This document shows positions 10,515-19,593 of a stretch of 27,030 bases of DNA, in pieces; position 1 is the stretch's first letter; every line of letters begins with the position of its first letter. This DNA comes from CAYWBW01 sp964456745 (GTDB lineage: Bacteria > Patescibacteriota > Gracilibacteria > GCA-2401425 > JAJOLG01). The position numbers were made by a program, and so were the translations under genes. The stretch lies in the NCBI GenBank assembly GCA_964456745.1, contig CAYWBW010000027.1:1-27030 (forward strand), written 5' to 3'. The notes beneath the pieces were generated by a model. It ran no database searches. It had not been told where the DNA came from and saw only the letters and a program-made list of their open reading frames with translations.

Positions 10515-12019
10515 ATGAAAATTTGTCTTGTAAATATGGATGCTACTTGGAAAGATAAAAATCAAAATCTTTATATTATTGAAAATCATATCAAAAATAT
10601 AAAAGAGATTGAATTAGAAATTGATACTATAATATTTCCTGAGTGCTCATTAACTTGATATATACTTGAAGAAAATTTATCAGATATTGAAGAATCTAAA
10701 AATGATTTCTGTGTTAATGAGATTAAAACTCTTTCAAAAAAATATAATGTAAATTTAATAGCTTGATTTATTGAAAAGAGCAAAACAAAAAAGCCCTATA
10801 ATTCAAGTTTTGTGACAAGTAAAAATGAGAATTAATTAGTATATATAGGAAAAATCATCTTTTTTCTCAGTGAAATGAATGAAAGTTTTTTAGCCCATGA
10901 GAAGAGCTTGGTGTGTTTGAATTAGATTGATGGAAATGCTGACTTGCCATTTGTTTTGATATCAGATTTCCACGTCTTTTTGAATCTTTATCTAAATCTT
11001 GAGCAGAAGCAATTTTTGTACCTGCAAATTGGATTCAATGAGAAAATAAATTTGAAATACTTAAATTTTTTACTCAAGCAAGAGCTACAGAAAATCAAAT
11101 ATTTATGGCAATGGTAGATAGAAAATGAAGTGATCCAAATACTCAATATACAGGTTCTGCTTGTATTTCTGATCCTTTGTGAAATGATATTTCTGAAACT
11201 AAGGATTGATACCATTTTTGATTTTTAAACAAGGATAAAATCAAAAAAACAAGAGATATGATTCCACTTAAGTCTTCTTTTAAAGAAAACTATAAAATAT
11301 ATATGCCAAAAATACTTACACCGCTGACGTGGAATAAGAATGAAGATACTTCAGATGTAGTAGATAGAATTACTCAAATAAATGCAGATGATCTTATTCA
11401 TTGAATTGAAATCAATATTCCTAATTTTTTTAATTTATTCAGTAATGATCAAGATAGAGTAAATGAAATATTGTCAAAAATTGATAAGCCAATTTTATGA
11501 GTGTGTGGATTAGCATCAAAATGAGATCAAATGTCTCAAGATAATAAAATTAATCATTTTATCAAAGCTCAAAATAGTTGATTTTCTATTATTGATATTG
11601 AATATACAAATAATTTTCCAGATTACGCAAAAAAATCACTAATGTTATTAGAAAATAAAGTATCAAATTTCAAATCAAATGAAAATGTGGCATTTGAATA
11701 TGCTTCTTTTGAAAAAACTCCCAATTTTGAAGAAGCAGTACGTATTATTGAAGATATGCTAAAATTTAATCCATATTTAATAAAATTTATTACAATGGTT
11801 AACAATATTGAAGATAATGAAGTATTTTATAGATTAATAGATAAATATTCTAAATACAATAATATTATAGCTTTTTGAATGTGAGATAAATGATTAGAAA
11901 GCAGAATAAATTCCGTAAATATATGATGATTTGCTACCTATTGACATTATTGATTAGCGTCAAAAGCATGTCCGTGACAAATTTTTTATAAAGATCTATA
12001 TAATAAAATTATACATTAA
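10515..12019 (+). pseudogene. Carbon-nitrogen hydrolase joined to a degenerate type I dehydroquinase-like domain (frame break)
   Basis: Frame 1 (10515-10835) encodes the N-terminus of a nitrilase-superfamily amidase with FPECSLTGY, which carries the catalytic Glu (residue 43). After a one-base shift at the A5 run 10821-10825 (six A would restore the frame), the protein continues. YRKNHLF carries the catalytic Lys and LAICFDIRFPR the catalytic Cys, so the whole Glu-Lys-Cys triad is present. The nitrilase domain ends near base 11245. The same frame then runs on through a type I 3-dehydroquinate dehydratase-like domain: FEKTP, a LIKFIT segment with the Schiff-base Lys, GMGDKGLESRI and CPGQI near the end. 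The usual catalytic His (in YHDF) is replaced (EYASF), and the ExRxD motif is reduced to EINIP. So the second domain is probably not a normal dehydroquinase. No other shikimate gene is in the window. Confidence 0.72.
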
Positions 12020-12024
12020 TATCC

Positions 12025-12702
12025 ATGGAACAAATATTTGATAAAATTAAAAAAATAGTAGAAAAGGAATTAGAATGCTCAGCTCATAATATGGATCATA
12101 TAATGAGAGTATATAATCTTGCAATGCACATTGCCAAAGATGATAGTGGTATTGATCATAACGTATTAAAAGCCTCTGTTTTACTTCATGACATAGCAAG
12201 AGTAAAAGAAGATAGTGATCATTCGTGAAATACTGATCACGCTGAAGTTTGAGCTAAAATGGCAAAAGATGTTTTAGAAGAAGTTTGATGATTTACGCCA
12301 GAACAAATCTGAAAAATTCAAACCTGTATTTTAACTCATAGATTTAGATCAAATAATCCACCGACTTCAAAAGAAGCTAAAATATTATTTGATGCCGATA
12401 AGTTAGACTCTATTTGAGCTATATGAATATCAAGAGCCTTTATTTATGTTTGAAAAAATTGATGAAAAATTTATACAGATGTTGATATTGATAAATATGT
12501 AAAAGAAAATCTTTGATGAAATATTCATTGAAGAATTTCTAATGTAAATAAACACAGCCCATATCTAGAATATGAAACAAAATTTAAATTTATCGTAGAT
12601 AAATTGTATACTAAAAAAGCAAAAATAATTTGAAAAGATAGAATCACTTATCATAAAACCTTTTTAGAAAGGCTAGAACAAGAGATTAAATGAGAAAACT
12701 AA
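12025..12702 (+). CDS. HD-domain metal-dependent phosphohydrolase
   Basis: A 225-aa protein starting five bases after the previous stop. The HD signature is complete: an N-terminal His in AHNMDHIMRV, the central HD pair in LLHDIAR (about residues 54-60), His-Ala in DHAEVGA, LTHRFR, and the distal Asp in DADKLDS. Such proteins hydrolyse nucleotides, cyclic nucleotides or other phosphoesters with bound metals; the substrate cannot be told from the sequence. There is no signal peptide or membrane segment, so it is cytoplasmic. It probably forms an operon with the hydrolase upstream and the HIT and reductase genes downstream. Fifteen of its 16 glycines are UGA, a good benchmark for native codon use here. 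Confidence 0.85.
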
Positions 12703-12713
12703 TTTTATAAAAT

Positions 12714-13157
12714 ATGACATATTTTTGGGACAAAGAAGGAAAATACTCAGACTGAAATATTAAAGATTATAAATTCTGGAGTACGGCAATTTCATACAGG
12801 CAACATACACTTTGAGCTTATATAATATTGTACAAAAGAGAATGAGTTGAAAAAATATCTGAATTAGAGAATGAAGAATTAAATGAACTGAAGACAATTA
12901 TGAAAGAAATGGAAGAAATTATGGTAAAAATACCTGAATTTAATCCTAATAGATTTAATTATCTTCAACTTTGAAATAAATGGCATAACTTGCATTTTCA
13001 TTGTATTCCAAGATATAAACAAGTAAGAAAATTTGCATGAAGAAAGTGGCACGATACTACTTATTGAACTGTTCCAAAATGGATGAATAAAGAAGTGGAT
13101 ATAAATATTATAAAAAAAGTAAAAGAGAAATTTTGTAATCATATTGATAATGCATAA
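12714..13157 (+). CDS. HIT-family (histidine triad) nucleotide hydrolase-like protein
   Basis: A 147-aa protein. The segment WHNLHFHCIPRYKQVR (about residues 90-105) carries the HxHxxP-type histidine motif of HIT proteins, with a hydrophobic strand before it and a Gly/Arg-rich loop after it. The N-terminal half has the expected strand, a helix rich in Glu/Leu (ELENEELNELKTIMKEMEEI) and the central sheet. HIT proteins hydrolyse dinucleoside polyphosphates or AMP-lysine-type linkages. The triad is HxHxx rather than the classic HxHxHxx, so catalytic chemistry is uncertain. Six of seven glycines are UGA. The stop (TAA 13155) and next ATG (13159) are one base apart, indicating translational coupling. 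Confidence 0.72.
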
Positions 13158-13158
13158 T

Positions 13159-13674
13159 ATGAAAGTTTTATTATATATGGCAGTTAGTCTTGATTGATAC
13201 ATTTGCTCAGTAAATGATGACACTACATTTGTTTCAGATACCGAATGGGATAAATATATAAAAAAAGCCAAAGAGGTTTGAGTCATAATAATATGAAGTA
13301 GAACATATGAGGTCATGAAAGAATATAATGAATTTGAAAATCTAGATTGAGTCAGAACATTTGTATTTACTAAAAAAAGTTACAATGAATCAAATAAAAA
13401 TATTTCATTTTTAAATAAATCTCCTGAGCAAGCCTTAGCTTATATAAAAAATGAATGATATTGAAGTATATTATTAGCCTGATGATCAAAATTGATTGCT
13501 TCGTTTCTTAACGAAAATCTTGTAAGTGAAATTTTTGTAGATATTGAGCCACATTTATTATGAGAATGAAAAAAACTATTTCCTGAAAGTAGTGAAAATC
13601 ATAGATTGGAACTTATTTGATCAGAACGATTTGACGATGATTGAATCCAGTTACATTACAAAATTTTAAAATAA
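13159..13674 (+). CDS. Dihydrofolate reductase/RibD C-terminal-like reductase
   Basis: A 171-aa protein beginning MKVLLYMAVSLDGYICSVND. SLDGYI (residues 10-15) is the hallmark of the RibD C-terminal/DHFR-like group, with its Gly coded by UGA. Further features are a Gly-Ser-Arg-Thr-Tyr turn (MGSRTYEVM, NADPH phosphate contact), a TFVFTKKSY strand, LLAGGSKLIASFLNENLVSE (the nucleotide-binding GG loop, both Gly by UGA) and FVDIEPHLLGEGKKLF. Length equals the typical stand-alone family member. It is a cytoplasmic NADPH-dependent reductase whose pterin or other substrate is not known. It is the last gene of the compact 10515-13674 run and is followed by a terminator-like hairpin at 13704. Confidence 0.88.
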
Positions 13675-13703
13675 TTAAATTAAATGTTATATACGAATAT
13701 ATA

Positions 13704-13732
13704 ATTACAATTTTATGTATTGTAATATTTTT
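13704..13732 (+). terminator. Rho-independent terminator candidate after the reductase gene
   Basis: ATTACAAT (13704-13711) and ATTGTAAT (13719-13726) form a perfect 8-bp stem around TTTATGT and are followed by A-TTTTT and, after CACA, another T-run. It lies 30 bases after the stop of the last gene in the operon. The remaining 180 bases before the next gene hold only AT-rich sequence with no clear feature. Confidence 0.55.
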
Positions 13733-13911
13733 CACATTTTTTCTAATATCTGACAATAATCTGACAGTATAGGTGTTAATGTTAAAAAGTTCTAAGTAAA
13801 AATAGATGTGTATTAGATTAATAAACAATGATTTTAATAAATTTTTAATACTCATAAATTACACTAAAAATTAAGATTTTTTATAACTTTATTTTTTAAT
13901 AAAAAATACAA

Positions 13912-14450
13912 ATGAAAGTGCTGATAATTACCAATAAGGATAATGCTCTTAAAAAATCTGCTGATGAACTAATACAGATTAATTGGGATATTGTTATTGC
14001 AAAAGATAATAAGCAGATATTTTAAATTTAAAGGAAAATAAATTTGATATCATTATTTGTAATTATGACTTTAGTGATAATAAAATAATCAAAAATGGTA
14101 TTTCATTGATAAATATGATCAGATCTAAGGACAAAAAAACTAGAATTATAATGATATGTAAGTGAGAAATTGACAAGGATCAAGTGTGGGAGTGATTAGA
14201 TGCATGAATAAATGACTTTTTACCTGAAAACTTTTTACTAGGTGATATTATTTCAAGAATTGATTCTGTTTCAAAAAGAAGATCATGAACAGATGATGAT
14301 CCTGATGACTGATGAGGCTTTATTAGATGCGAGAAAATCGATAATGTCTATGTAAATAAAATTAAGGATTTATCTTGAGATAATAATCATGTGGCTTCAA
14401 ATATGGATCTGGGGGATATTAAAGAGATGCTTACTAAGAAAGAGAAGTAG
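13912..14450 (+). pseudogene. Receiver-like (response-regulator-like) protein with frame break
   Basis: From ATG 13912 the frame gives MKVLIITNKDNALKKSADEL and stops at TAA 14023. A one-base shift between about 14000 and 14012 reconnects to a frame open to TAG 14448-14450, giving about 180 residues. The restored protein has a CheY-like order: strand 1 VLIIT, helix, strand FDIIICNYDF with an Asp at the phospho-acceptor position, a loop with NGISLINMIR, strand RIIMICKGE and a GLDAGINDFLPENF segment like the AGADDYLxKPF end of receivers. The conserved Lys of KPF is missing (PENF), and the first acidic pair is absent. It is therefore a degenerate receiver. A 60-residue acidic Gly/Asp tail follows. 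No histidine kinase is nearby. Confidence 0.5.
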
Positions 14451-14524
14451 TATTTTGAACTATTGGCATTGTATTATTACTAATATTCAATATAGTTTTA
14501 TTGATTTTTATTTATAATATTTAT

Positions 14525-15193
14525 ATGAAAGATATTGATATAGACCAAAGGATTAAATTCAGCATTGTTGAATTAAAAAAATGAGAAAAATTACAAATTA
14601 AGTGAATTACAATTTTATCTGTAATTACTTGAAAAATATTTGATGAAATAAAATGAGAAATATCTACATTTGAATCATCAGTTTATTATTGATGAGAATT
14701 AATTTGAAAAGAAAATTCCTTAATTTCTATGATACAAGTTGATAACAATGATATCATTTTAAATATAATTGATGTTGAAACTGAATTTTGACAATATTGT
14801 CATAAAAACTGGTCATTTGCTGATAAATTATTTCCATGATGTTGACTTGAAAATACAGATCTCTATAGAAGTGATTATATTGATTACATTTTTAACTGAG
14901 TAAAATACAGACTCAATTTTTGGTATTGTTGACCTTATACAAACTGCAGAATACATAATAAACATAGTTTCATTGAGGTGCATACCAATGTTGCTTGAGA
15001 TTGATTTATGCAAAAATTTGAGTTAAATAATGAAAATTCGTTAATTGAGACAGTTTGATTGATGCCATGAAGTTCACACAGAAGATTTGATATTATTTGA
15101 AATAACTATGAGGATTGAAACCCTAAATATCCATATCATAGATGGCTTTGATGAAATAGTTGAAATATTTGGCTGGTAATTGAAAAACATTAG
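14525..15193 (+). CDS. Hypothetical cytoplasmic protein at the island junction
   Basis: A 222-aa protein starting MKDIDIDQRIKFSIVELKKG. The first third is a beta-rich domain (LQIKGITILSVITGKIFDEI). The remainder is aromatic and Cys/His-rich (QYCHKNWSF, PGCGLENTD, FWYCGPYTNCRIHNKHSFIEVHTNV) and ends RWLGGNSGNIWLVIEKH. The mix of Cys/His and beta-strands, with FIEVHTNV followed by a GSSHRRF loop, suggests a cupin-like or metal-binding fold, but I cannot name a family. Its TAG stop (15191-15193) overlaps by two bases the TAA stop of the convergent recombinase gene. If the recombination site is near 15290, this gene is the left host flank of the island. Confidence 0.65.
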
Positions 15194-16959
15194 GATTTTT
15201 GTTTTTGAAATTCCTCAATTTTTCTGTCAAAAACAGGAAATCAATCATGCTGATTATGCACCAAGAAACTGGATATCTTGCTTGTAAAAAGTTCGACCGA
15301 TGTAGGGTTGCCCCCACCAGCTTGACTATCAAGCTCATGCTTCTTAGTTAGTTTTCGCTCTTTCAAGTCATGCTTAGGTTCAACCCCTCATCAGAGGTCA
15401 ACATCTTTAGGTTGTTCGAACTGGAATATCACTTTTACAGAGATTTGCTTGTTAGTTTCAGATACTTCAATTCTATCAATCAGCATATCCACAAGAAGCT
15501 TCTTTTGTTCAATAGTGAGCTTGCCAATGTTCTGCTTGAAGTTATCAGAGAACTCCTGTATTGCTGTTTCTGCTTGGTTTTGCTTAAGTAATATTTCTAT
15601 TTGTTTTTTAAGTTTATCAAGTTCCGTATGGCAATAAGCTATCACTCTTTGACATTCATTTACTACCTCTTCTTGTCTACTTTCGTCTATTTTTCAACCA
15701 TAATAATCACTATCTACTAGAGCAATCTTGTTTTTTTGTTTAATAATATTCTCCTCATGAATTTGCTCTTGTTCAAATAAATTCTCTAATTCTTTAGATG
15801 TATTTGTTTGCCTTTTATACTGCTTATAAAACTCCTTAGGATTATTAATAACTTTCTCAATATAACTCCACACGAACTCCTCTAAGGCTTGAGCAGGTAT
15901 TTCCTTGTTCTTGAATCTTGTTCAAGTTGTAGGATGAATAAAGAACTTTCTCCTGTAAGAATATCATCACTTAGTTCTTTTGACTCATACGAACTTTCTT
16001 CATGTTTCTGTATCAACGATCTTTCTTGAAAGTAAATAATTAATAAGCCCTCATCACCTTTCTCCTTTAGTTCTTGAGATTTCATCTACTCTAAGCTGTG
16101 CTTGTCTGTAAAGCATTTCAGGAATAATCTTAGGAACATTAACAATTATTTCTTGTTTTTTTCATTCTCAGTCTTTGATTCTCTCTACTCTAATTCACAT
16201 ATAAGATGAGTTTTTGATTATATTGATTACAGTAGTAGCATACCACTTTGTTTTTTTAACAGCATTTCTTCAAGCTACTCATTTTGACACTCATAGATCA
16301 TTTAATCTTCTTGTAATTTCTTCATAGTTGATTTGCTCAAATACAAACCACTTAAATATATCATTAACAATTTTTGCTTCTTTCTTCTCTATCTCAAGTA
16401 CACTTCATTTATTTGTTCTCTTGTTAGGAGTTTTCTTATATCAATATGGTATTCAATTCCCTATATAGTTTCACATTCTTGCAGAAGCTATCTTTCATTC
16501 AATAGTACGAGATTTAATTGTTTCCCTTTCAAACTCAGCTAATGCTCCAAACATATGAAATACAAGTCTTCACATAGGTCATGAGAAGTCCATATCTTCT
16601 TTGAGAGAATAGAAGCTTACACCGTATTTCTTTAAGTCTTCAAAAGTTTTAAGGAGGTGTGAAAGGCTTCTTGATAGTCTATCTATCTTCCATACTGCAA
16701 TTAGATCAAATTCTTTATTCTTAACTCATTCCATCATCTTCTTGTATTGAGGTCTGTTGAGATCAGATCAACTCTTTCAATCATCAATAAATAACCATTT
16801 AGGCTTATGTGTCCATCAATGATGTTTTGATTTGTATTCAACTGCATCAAGTAAAGCTTGTTTTTGCATCTCAATTCAGAAGCCATGTTTAGCTTGTTCA
16901 TCAGTAGATACTCTGATATAGATAGCTACTCTAACATATCATGTGCCTTGTTTATCCAT
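15190..16959 (-). CDS. Large serine recombinase (resolvase/invertase-type integrase)
   Basis: A 589-aa site-specific recombinase that joins DNA through a Ser-linked intermediate. Resolvase domain: AIYIRVSTDEQAKHG with catalytic Ser18, DDGKSGSDLNRPQ, LIAVWKIDRLSRSL and FERETIKSRT. The Recombinase domain follows (GIPYGYKKTPNKRTNKG, then LNDLGVSKG). A region in the place of the zinc ribbon lacks its Cys (TETGRKFVGVKRTKGGYSYR). Then come EIPAQALEEFVWSYI and a long coiled coil (about 390-500) before a beta-like tail. The start ATG 16959 gives MDKQGTGYVRVAI. In the standard code the gene is broken by many UGA. The final 31 codons lie beyond a 12-bp repeat that may be the attachment core, so they may come from the flank. 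It is 115 bases downstream of the TerS gene on the same strand. Confidence 0.92.
15286..15297. repeat. Candidate attachment core, left copy (AAAAAGTTCGAC)
   Basis: The 12-mer AAAAAGTTCGAC occurs here, inside the 3' end of the recombinase gene, and again in the same orientation at 24699-24710. Its 8-base core AGTTCGAC is also at 21936-21943. Large serine integrases leave short identical cores in attL and attR, usually with the integrase gene close to one end. That fits this placement but does not prove it. Confidence 0.4.
15319..15335. repeat. Perfect 7-bp hairpin in the recombinase 3' region
   Basis: AGCTTGA-CTA-TCAAGCT is a perfect inverted repeat beside a G/C-rich patch (15311-15318). It lies about 20 bases inside the candidate attachment core. 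A direct repeat of AAGCATGA flanks it on the recombinase strand. It could be part of an attachment-site arm, a structured RNA element or chance. Confidence 0.4.
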
Positions 16960-17074
16960 GTTTTTTATGATTAATAATATTTAATATTACAAATAATATA
17001 CCTATATAGTTTTTATTTATCAACCAATATCCTATATGGGAATGTAACCTTGCAATCCTGTAACTCAATAATCA

Positions 17075-17731
17075 CTACATATCATGTTGCTCTTGACTAT
17101 TTCATTGACCATTATATCAACCATAATTTGGATCTCTCTTTATTCTTTCTCAAACAAGGTCTTTGGATGTTCAATTAATCTCATTGAATAGTCTTGTTAT
17201 GGCATCTTCTCAGGCATCTTCTTTCTTTTGATCGTATCTTCATTTAATTTTATTGTATTCTGATATTGCCCTTATCTTCACTCATAGATCAGCTCTTTGA
17301 AGTACAAGAAAGGCAAGTTCATTATCTACAACCTCACTACTTAAATGTTCTTCTTGTAACTGCCTAATAGCTTTCAAAATGTTATCATTTGTCAGCATTC
17401 TACTTGCTCACATTCTAGCAGTTGCATTTTGTTTTCTATCTTCTAAATCAAATCAGTAAGCCTTTGCATAGCTTTGAGTTCAATTTCAATAACACTTCAT
17501 GCTTCTAACATAAAGATTGCAAAATAATTCTTGTTTTGTTGTAAGTTTTTCTTGTACCTCATTTTCATCAATATTACTCTTATCAATCTTCTTATTATTG
17601 ATTCTAGTATTTTTAACTATTTTCTTAACTCATACTTTCGATTTAAGAGCTTTATTAGTCTTTTTGGTATCTATGTTGCCTAATGGTTTAGAACTCTTCT
17701 TAGAACTCAATTTAGATATGATTAATTGCAT
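17075..17731 (-). CDS. Phage terminase small subunit (TerS)
   Basis: A 218-aa protein. After a basic, Lys/Ser/Asn-rich leader (about residues 1-60) comes the typical Terminase_2 pattern: LTTKQELFCNLYVR, GTQSYAKAYGFD, NATARMGASRMLTNDNILKAI, then the helical linker ELAFLVLQRADLGVKIRAISEYNKI. TerS binds the packaging site on phage DNA and presents it to the large terminase ATPase. Start MQLIISKLSS is the first ATG of the frame. The C-terminal tail is Gly/Asn/Gln-rich. It lies just upstream of the recombinase on the same strand and diverges from the 17832 cluster. No large terminase, portal or capsid gene is visible in the window. All but one glycine I checked are UGA. Confidence 0.82.
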
Positions 17732-17831
17732 ATTACAAAATAACCATACTAAGATTAATTAATATATAAAGGTATATGCTATAAATTAGAATAATTCATG
17801 AATTTGCATTTATTCTGATTAGGCATAAAAT

Positions 17832-18026
17832 ATGTTTTTAATTGCTAATGACAGCCTTATGAAAACAACTATTCAAAAGAATGTAGTTATCATCAATGAA
17901 GAAACTTGAGAAAAGTTTTATTGAGAGGATCCTCATGCTTTAATGAAAGAGCTAGGGAAAAAGTATAAGTGATCTCATTTCAAGGTTGAAATATTGAATC
18001 CAAAATATAAATTCTACATGAAATAA
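17832..18026 (+). CDS. Small hypothetical protein, first gene of the + strand island cluster
   Basis: A 64-aa frame beginning MFLIANDSLMKTTIQKNVVI; an internal ATG at 17859 (MKTTIQKN) is an equally good start and would give 55 residues. The rest is a basic, helix-strand sequence (DPHALMKELGKKYKGSHFKV). No family recognised. The stop TAA 18024-18026 and the next ATG 18028 are one base apart, so it is coupled to the protease gene. The divergent 100-base spacer to TerS contains a possible promoter (TTGCAT, 16 bases, TAAAAT). Confidence 0.55.
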
Positions 18027-18027
18027 T

Positions 18028-18378
18028 ATGAATATTGTAAATCTATCAGTATGAAGTCATGATTGTTTTTATGCCAAGCTTACCATTAATAACAAAAAGG
18101 AAAGCTTTTTAATTGATACTTGATTTTCTTCATATCTTTGTTTGTCTAATAACCTAAAACCCCTATTTCCTGACATTGATACATACGCTACATTTAAAAC
18201 TGAATACACTCTTGCAGATAGTTCTAAAAAAGAATTTAAGCAATATTCAATTCCTAAACTTAAAATCTGAACTAAAACTTTTGAAGATATTTATCTAACA
18301 TTTAACCAAGATGAAAATATCATTTGAGTTAAGTTACTTGAAGAGCTATGAGCAAAGCTAGAGATTAACTCCCCTTAA
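18028..18378 (+). CDS. Retropepsin-like aspartic protease, single domain
   Basis: A 116-aa protein with the layout of one retroviral-type protease monomer. A beta-hairpin (FYAKLTINNKKESF) is followed by the active-site loop LIDTGFSS with catalytic Asp30. A flap-like region (YTLADSSKKEFKQYS) comes next, then a strand pair (IPKLKIGTKTFEDIYLTF). The closing motif is IIGVKLLEELGAKLEI, where a hydrophobic-hydrophobic-Gly turn precedes a helix. Such proteins act as homodimers. The Gly of the catalytic Asp-Thr-Gly is UGA, so the motif is invisible in the standard code. It has no membrane anchor or signal peptide. Possible roles: cleavage of a virion or regulatory protein of the element. It lies in a four-gene cluster with proteins of unknown function. 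Confidence 0.75.
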
Positions 18379-18417
18379 AAGACCTGATCTCTAATTATAA
18401 ATTAACCTCTTTCATTT

Positions 18418-19242
18418 ATGAGGCTTAAAGTATCAGCTAAAGAGGCTTTATTGAAGATTGATAATCTAATTAAGAATTGATGAATAATCTTTGATGATAT
18501 TAAGAATTTATTCCTATCATCTGATCCTAGAGCAGTTGACGGTTTTATGACGCCTGAATGTAGCCTGATTAGATATCAAGATAACATATTCAATAAATCA
18601 AATACTCATAAGCCTAAATTGAATGCTAAACTTCAAAAAGAAGTAGATGAAATAAACAAATCTCAAAACTTAAAATCTACTAAAAATAGCATATTGATTG
18701 AAGATTTCAGTAAATGGTACTTATCAGCTTGTGATATTCTTAATGATCTATTTCTTGACTACAGTCCTATATTTGAGTTTAAGAAATATAATGCAATTTA
18801 TAATGATAGTTATGCAACAGAGTATCCACTCATTTTTACAATCAAAATATTAGAAAAGAAATTATTATTGCTAATGAAGTTCTATGAACAAATATCAAAG
18901 GATTTCAAATCTCCATTAATCTATCTTGATGATAAATCACAAATACATTTCTATAACTTCATGATTCAACTACAACCTGATTGTGATCAAGACACTCTTG
19001 CTAAGTTTATGTTTCAGCATCCTATTTGAGAGCTGTTATCTCTAGAATCAATTTACTGTTACATCTATTGAGCAAGTGTAGATGATTATTTTGATAATAA
19101 GAAGACTGCATTAAGCAAAATTACCCATGCTTACAAGTGAATAAACAAGAAAGCTATGGAGAGCTTTTGATTTTCTATTCTAAGATTAAATTGATCTCAA
19201 TTATTATTAACATTGCCAAACAGCTACATCAAGGAACTTTAG
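18418..19242 (+). CDS. Hypothetical island protein, 274 aa
   Basis: The frame starts MRLKVSAKEALLKIDNLIKN at 18418 and ends TAG 19240-19242. The product is helical and rich in Lys, Leu, Asp and Asn, with few glycines. A charged linker (about 55-85, KLNAKLQKEVDEINKSQN) separates a small N-terminal domain from a larger one (about 90-270). The larger one has hydrophobic helices (IKILEKKLLLLMKFYEQ), a SPLIYLDDKSQIHFYNF segment and a C-terminal LLLTLPNSYIKEL. No catalytic or DNA-binding motif is recognisable. It follows the protease gene by 39 bases and is a plausible protease substrate or partner, but this is only neighbourhood inference. The gene is almost complete even in the standard code because it holds few glycines. 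Confidence 0.65.
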
Positions 19243-19334
19243 AATAATTGCACTACAATAAGCCATAAACTCCAACAGCTCACTAGCTCTTATATACAAT
19301 CATTATCCTCAGACCATCAATAAACAAATAGTTG

Positions 19335-19508
19335 ATGTCTGCAAGGAAAGTAACAAAGTATAGGAACAAGCTATTTCTAGCCCCTGAGTGAAAAAGAACT
19401 AAGAAGATTGTCTTTGAGGCTTGTTTTGCTAATGAATCTAACAACGAGAAGAATGAAAGGAATAAGTGTGTATTTGAATCATTGAGGAGTTTTTGAGTGT
19501 TTGAATAG
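19335..19508 (+). CDS. Small basic hypothetical protein with a decayed copy at 24719
   Basis: A 57-aa protein: MSARKVTKYRNKLFLAPEGK, then FEACFANESNNEKNERN and a hydrophobic end. It is highly basic and could bind nucleic acid. A second, broken copy lies at 24719-24847, with close identity in two blocks and small deletions. Conservation of this sequence at two places suggests it belongs to a family of related elements. No known domain is recognised. The frame needs UGA = Gly at two codons. Confidence 0.5.
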
Positions 19509-19593
19509 AATTACTAAATAGAGCCTTTTTTATAGGGAATTAATAAATAATAAGATGATATTTTCAAATATGCCTGAATAAAAATCATGTTAA

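Noticed and set aside
12879..13316. 145-codon open frame on the - strand
   Set aside because: It lies antisense across the HIT and DHFR-like genes, which have clear family motifs; its open length is a by-product of AT-rich codons.
1..15190. UGA read as tryptophan (genetic code 4, mycoplasma-type)
   Set aside because: UGA falls at conserved Gly positions (GHNG, TGPH, SLDGY, DTG), where Trp would destroy the motifs.
18547..19029. 160-codon standard-code frame read as a complete gene
   Set aside because: It is only the middle of the 18418-19242 gene; the true gene extends on both sides when UGA is read as Gly.
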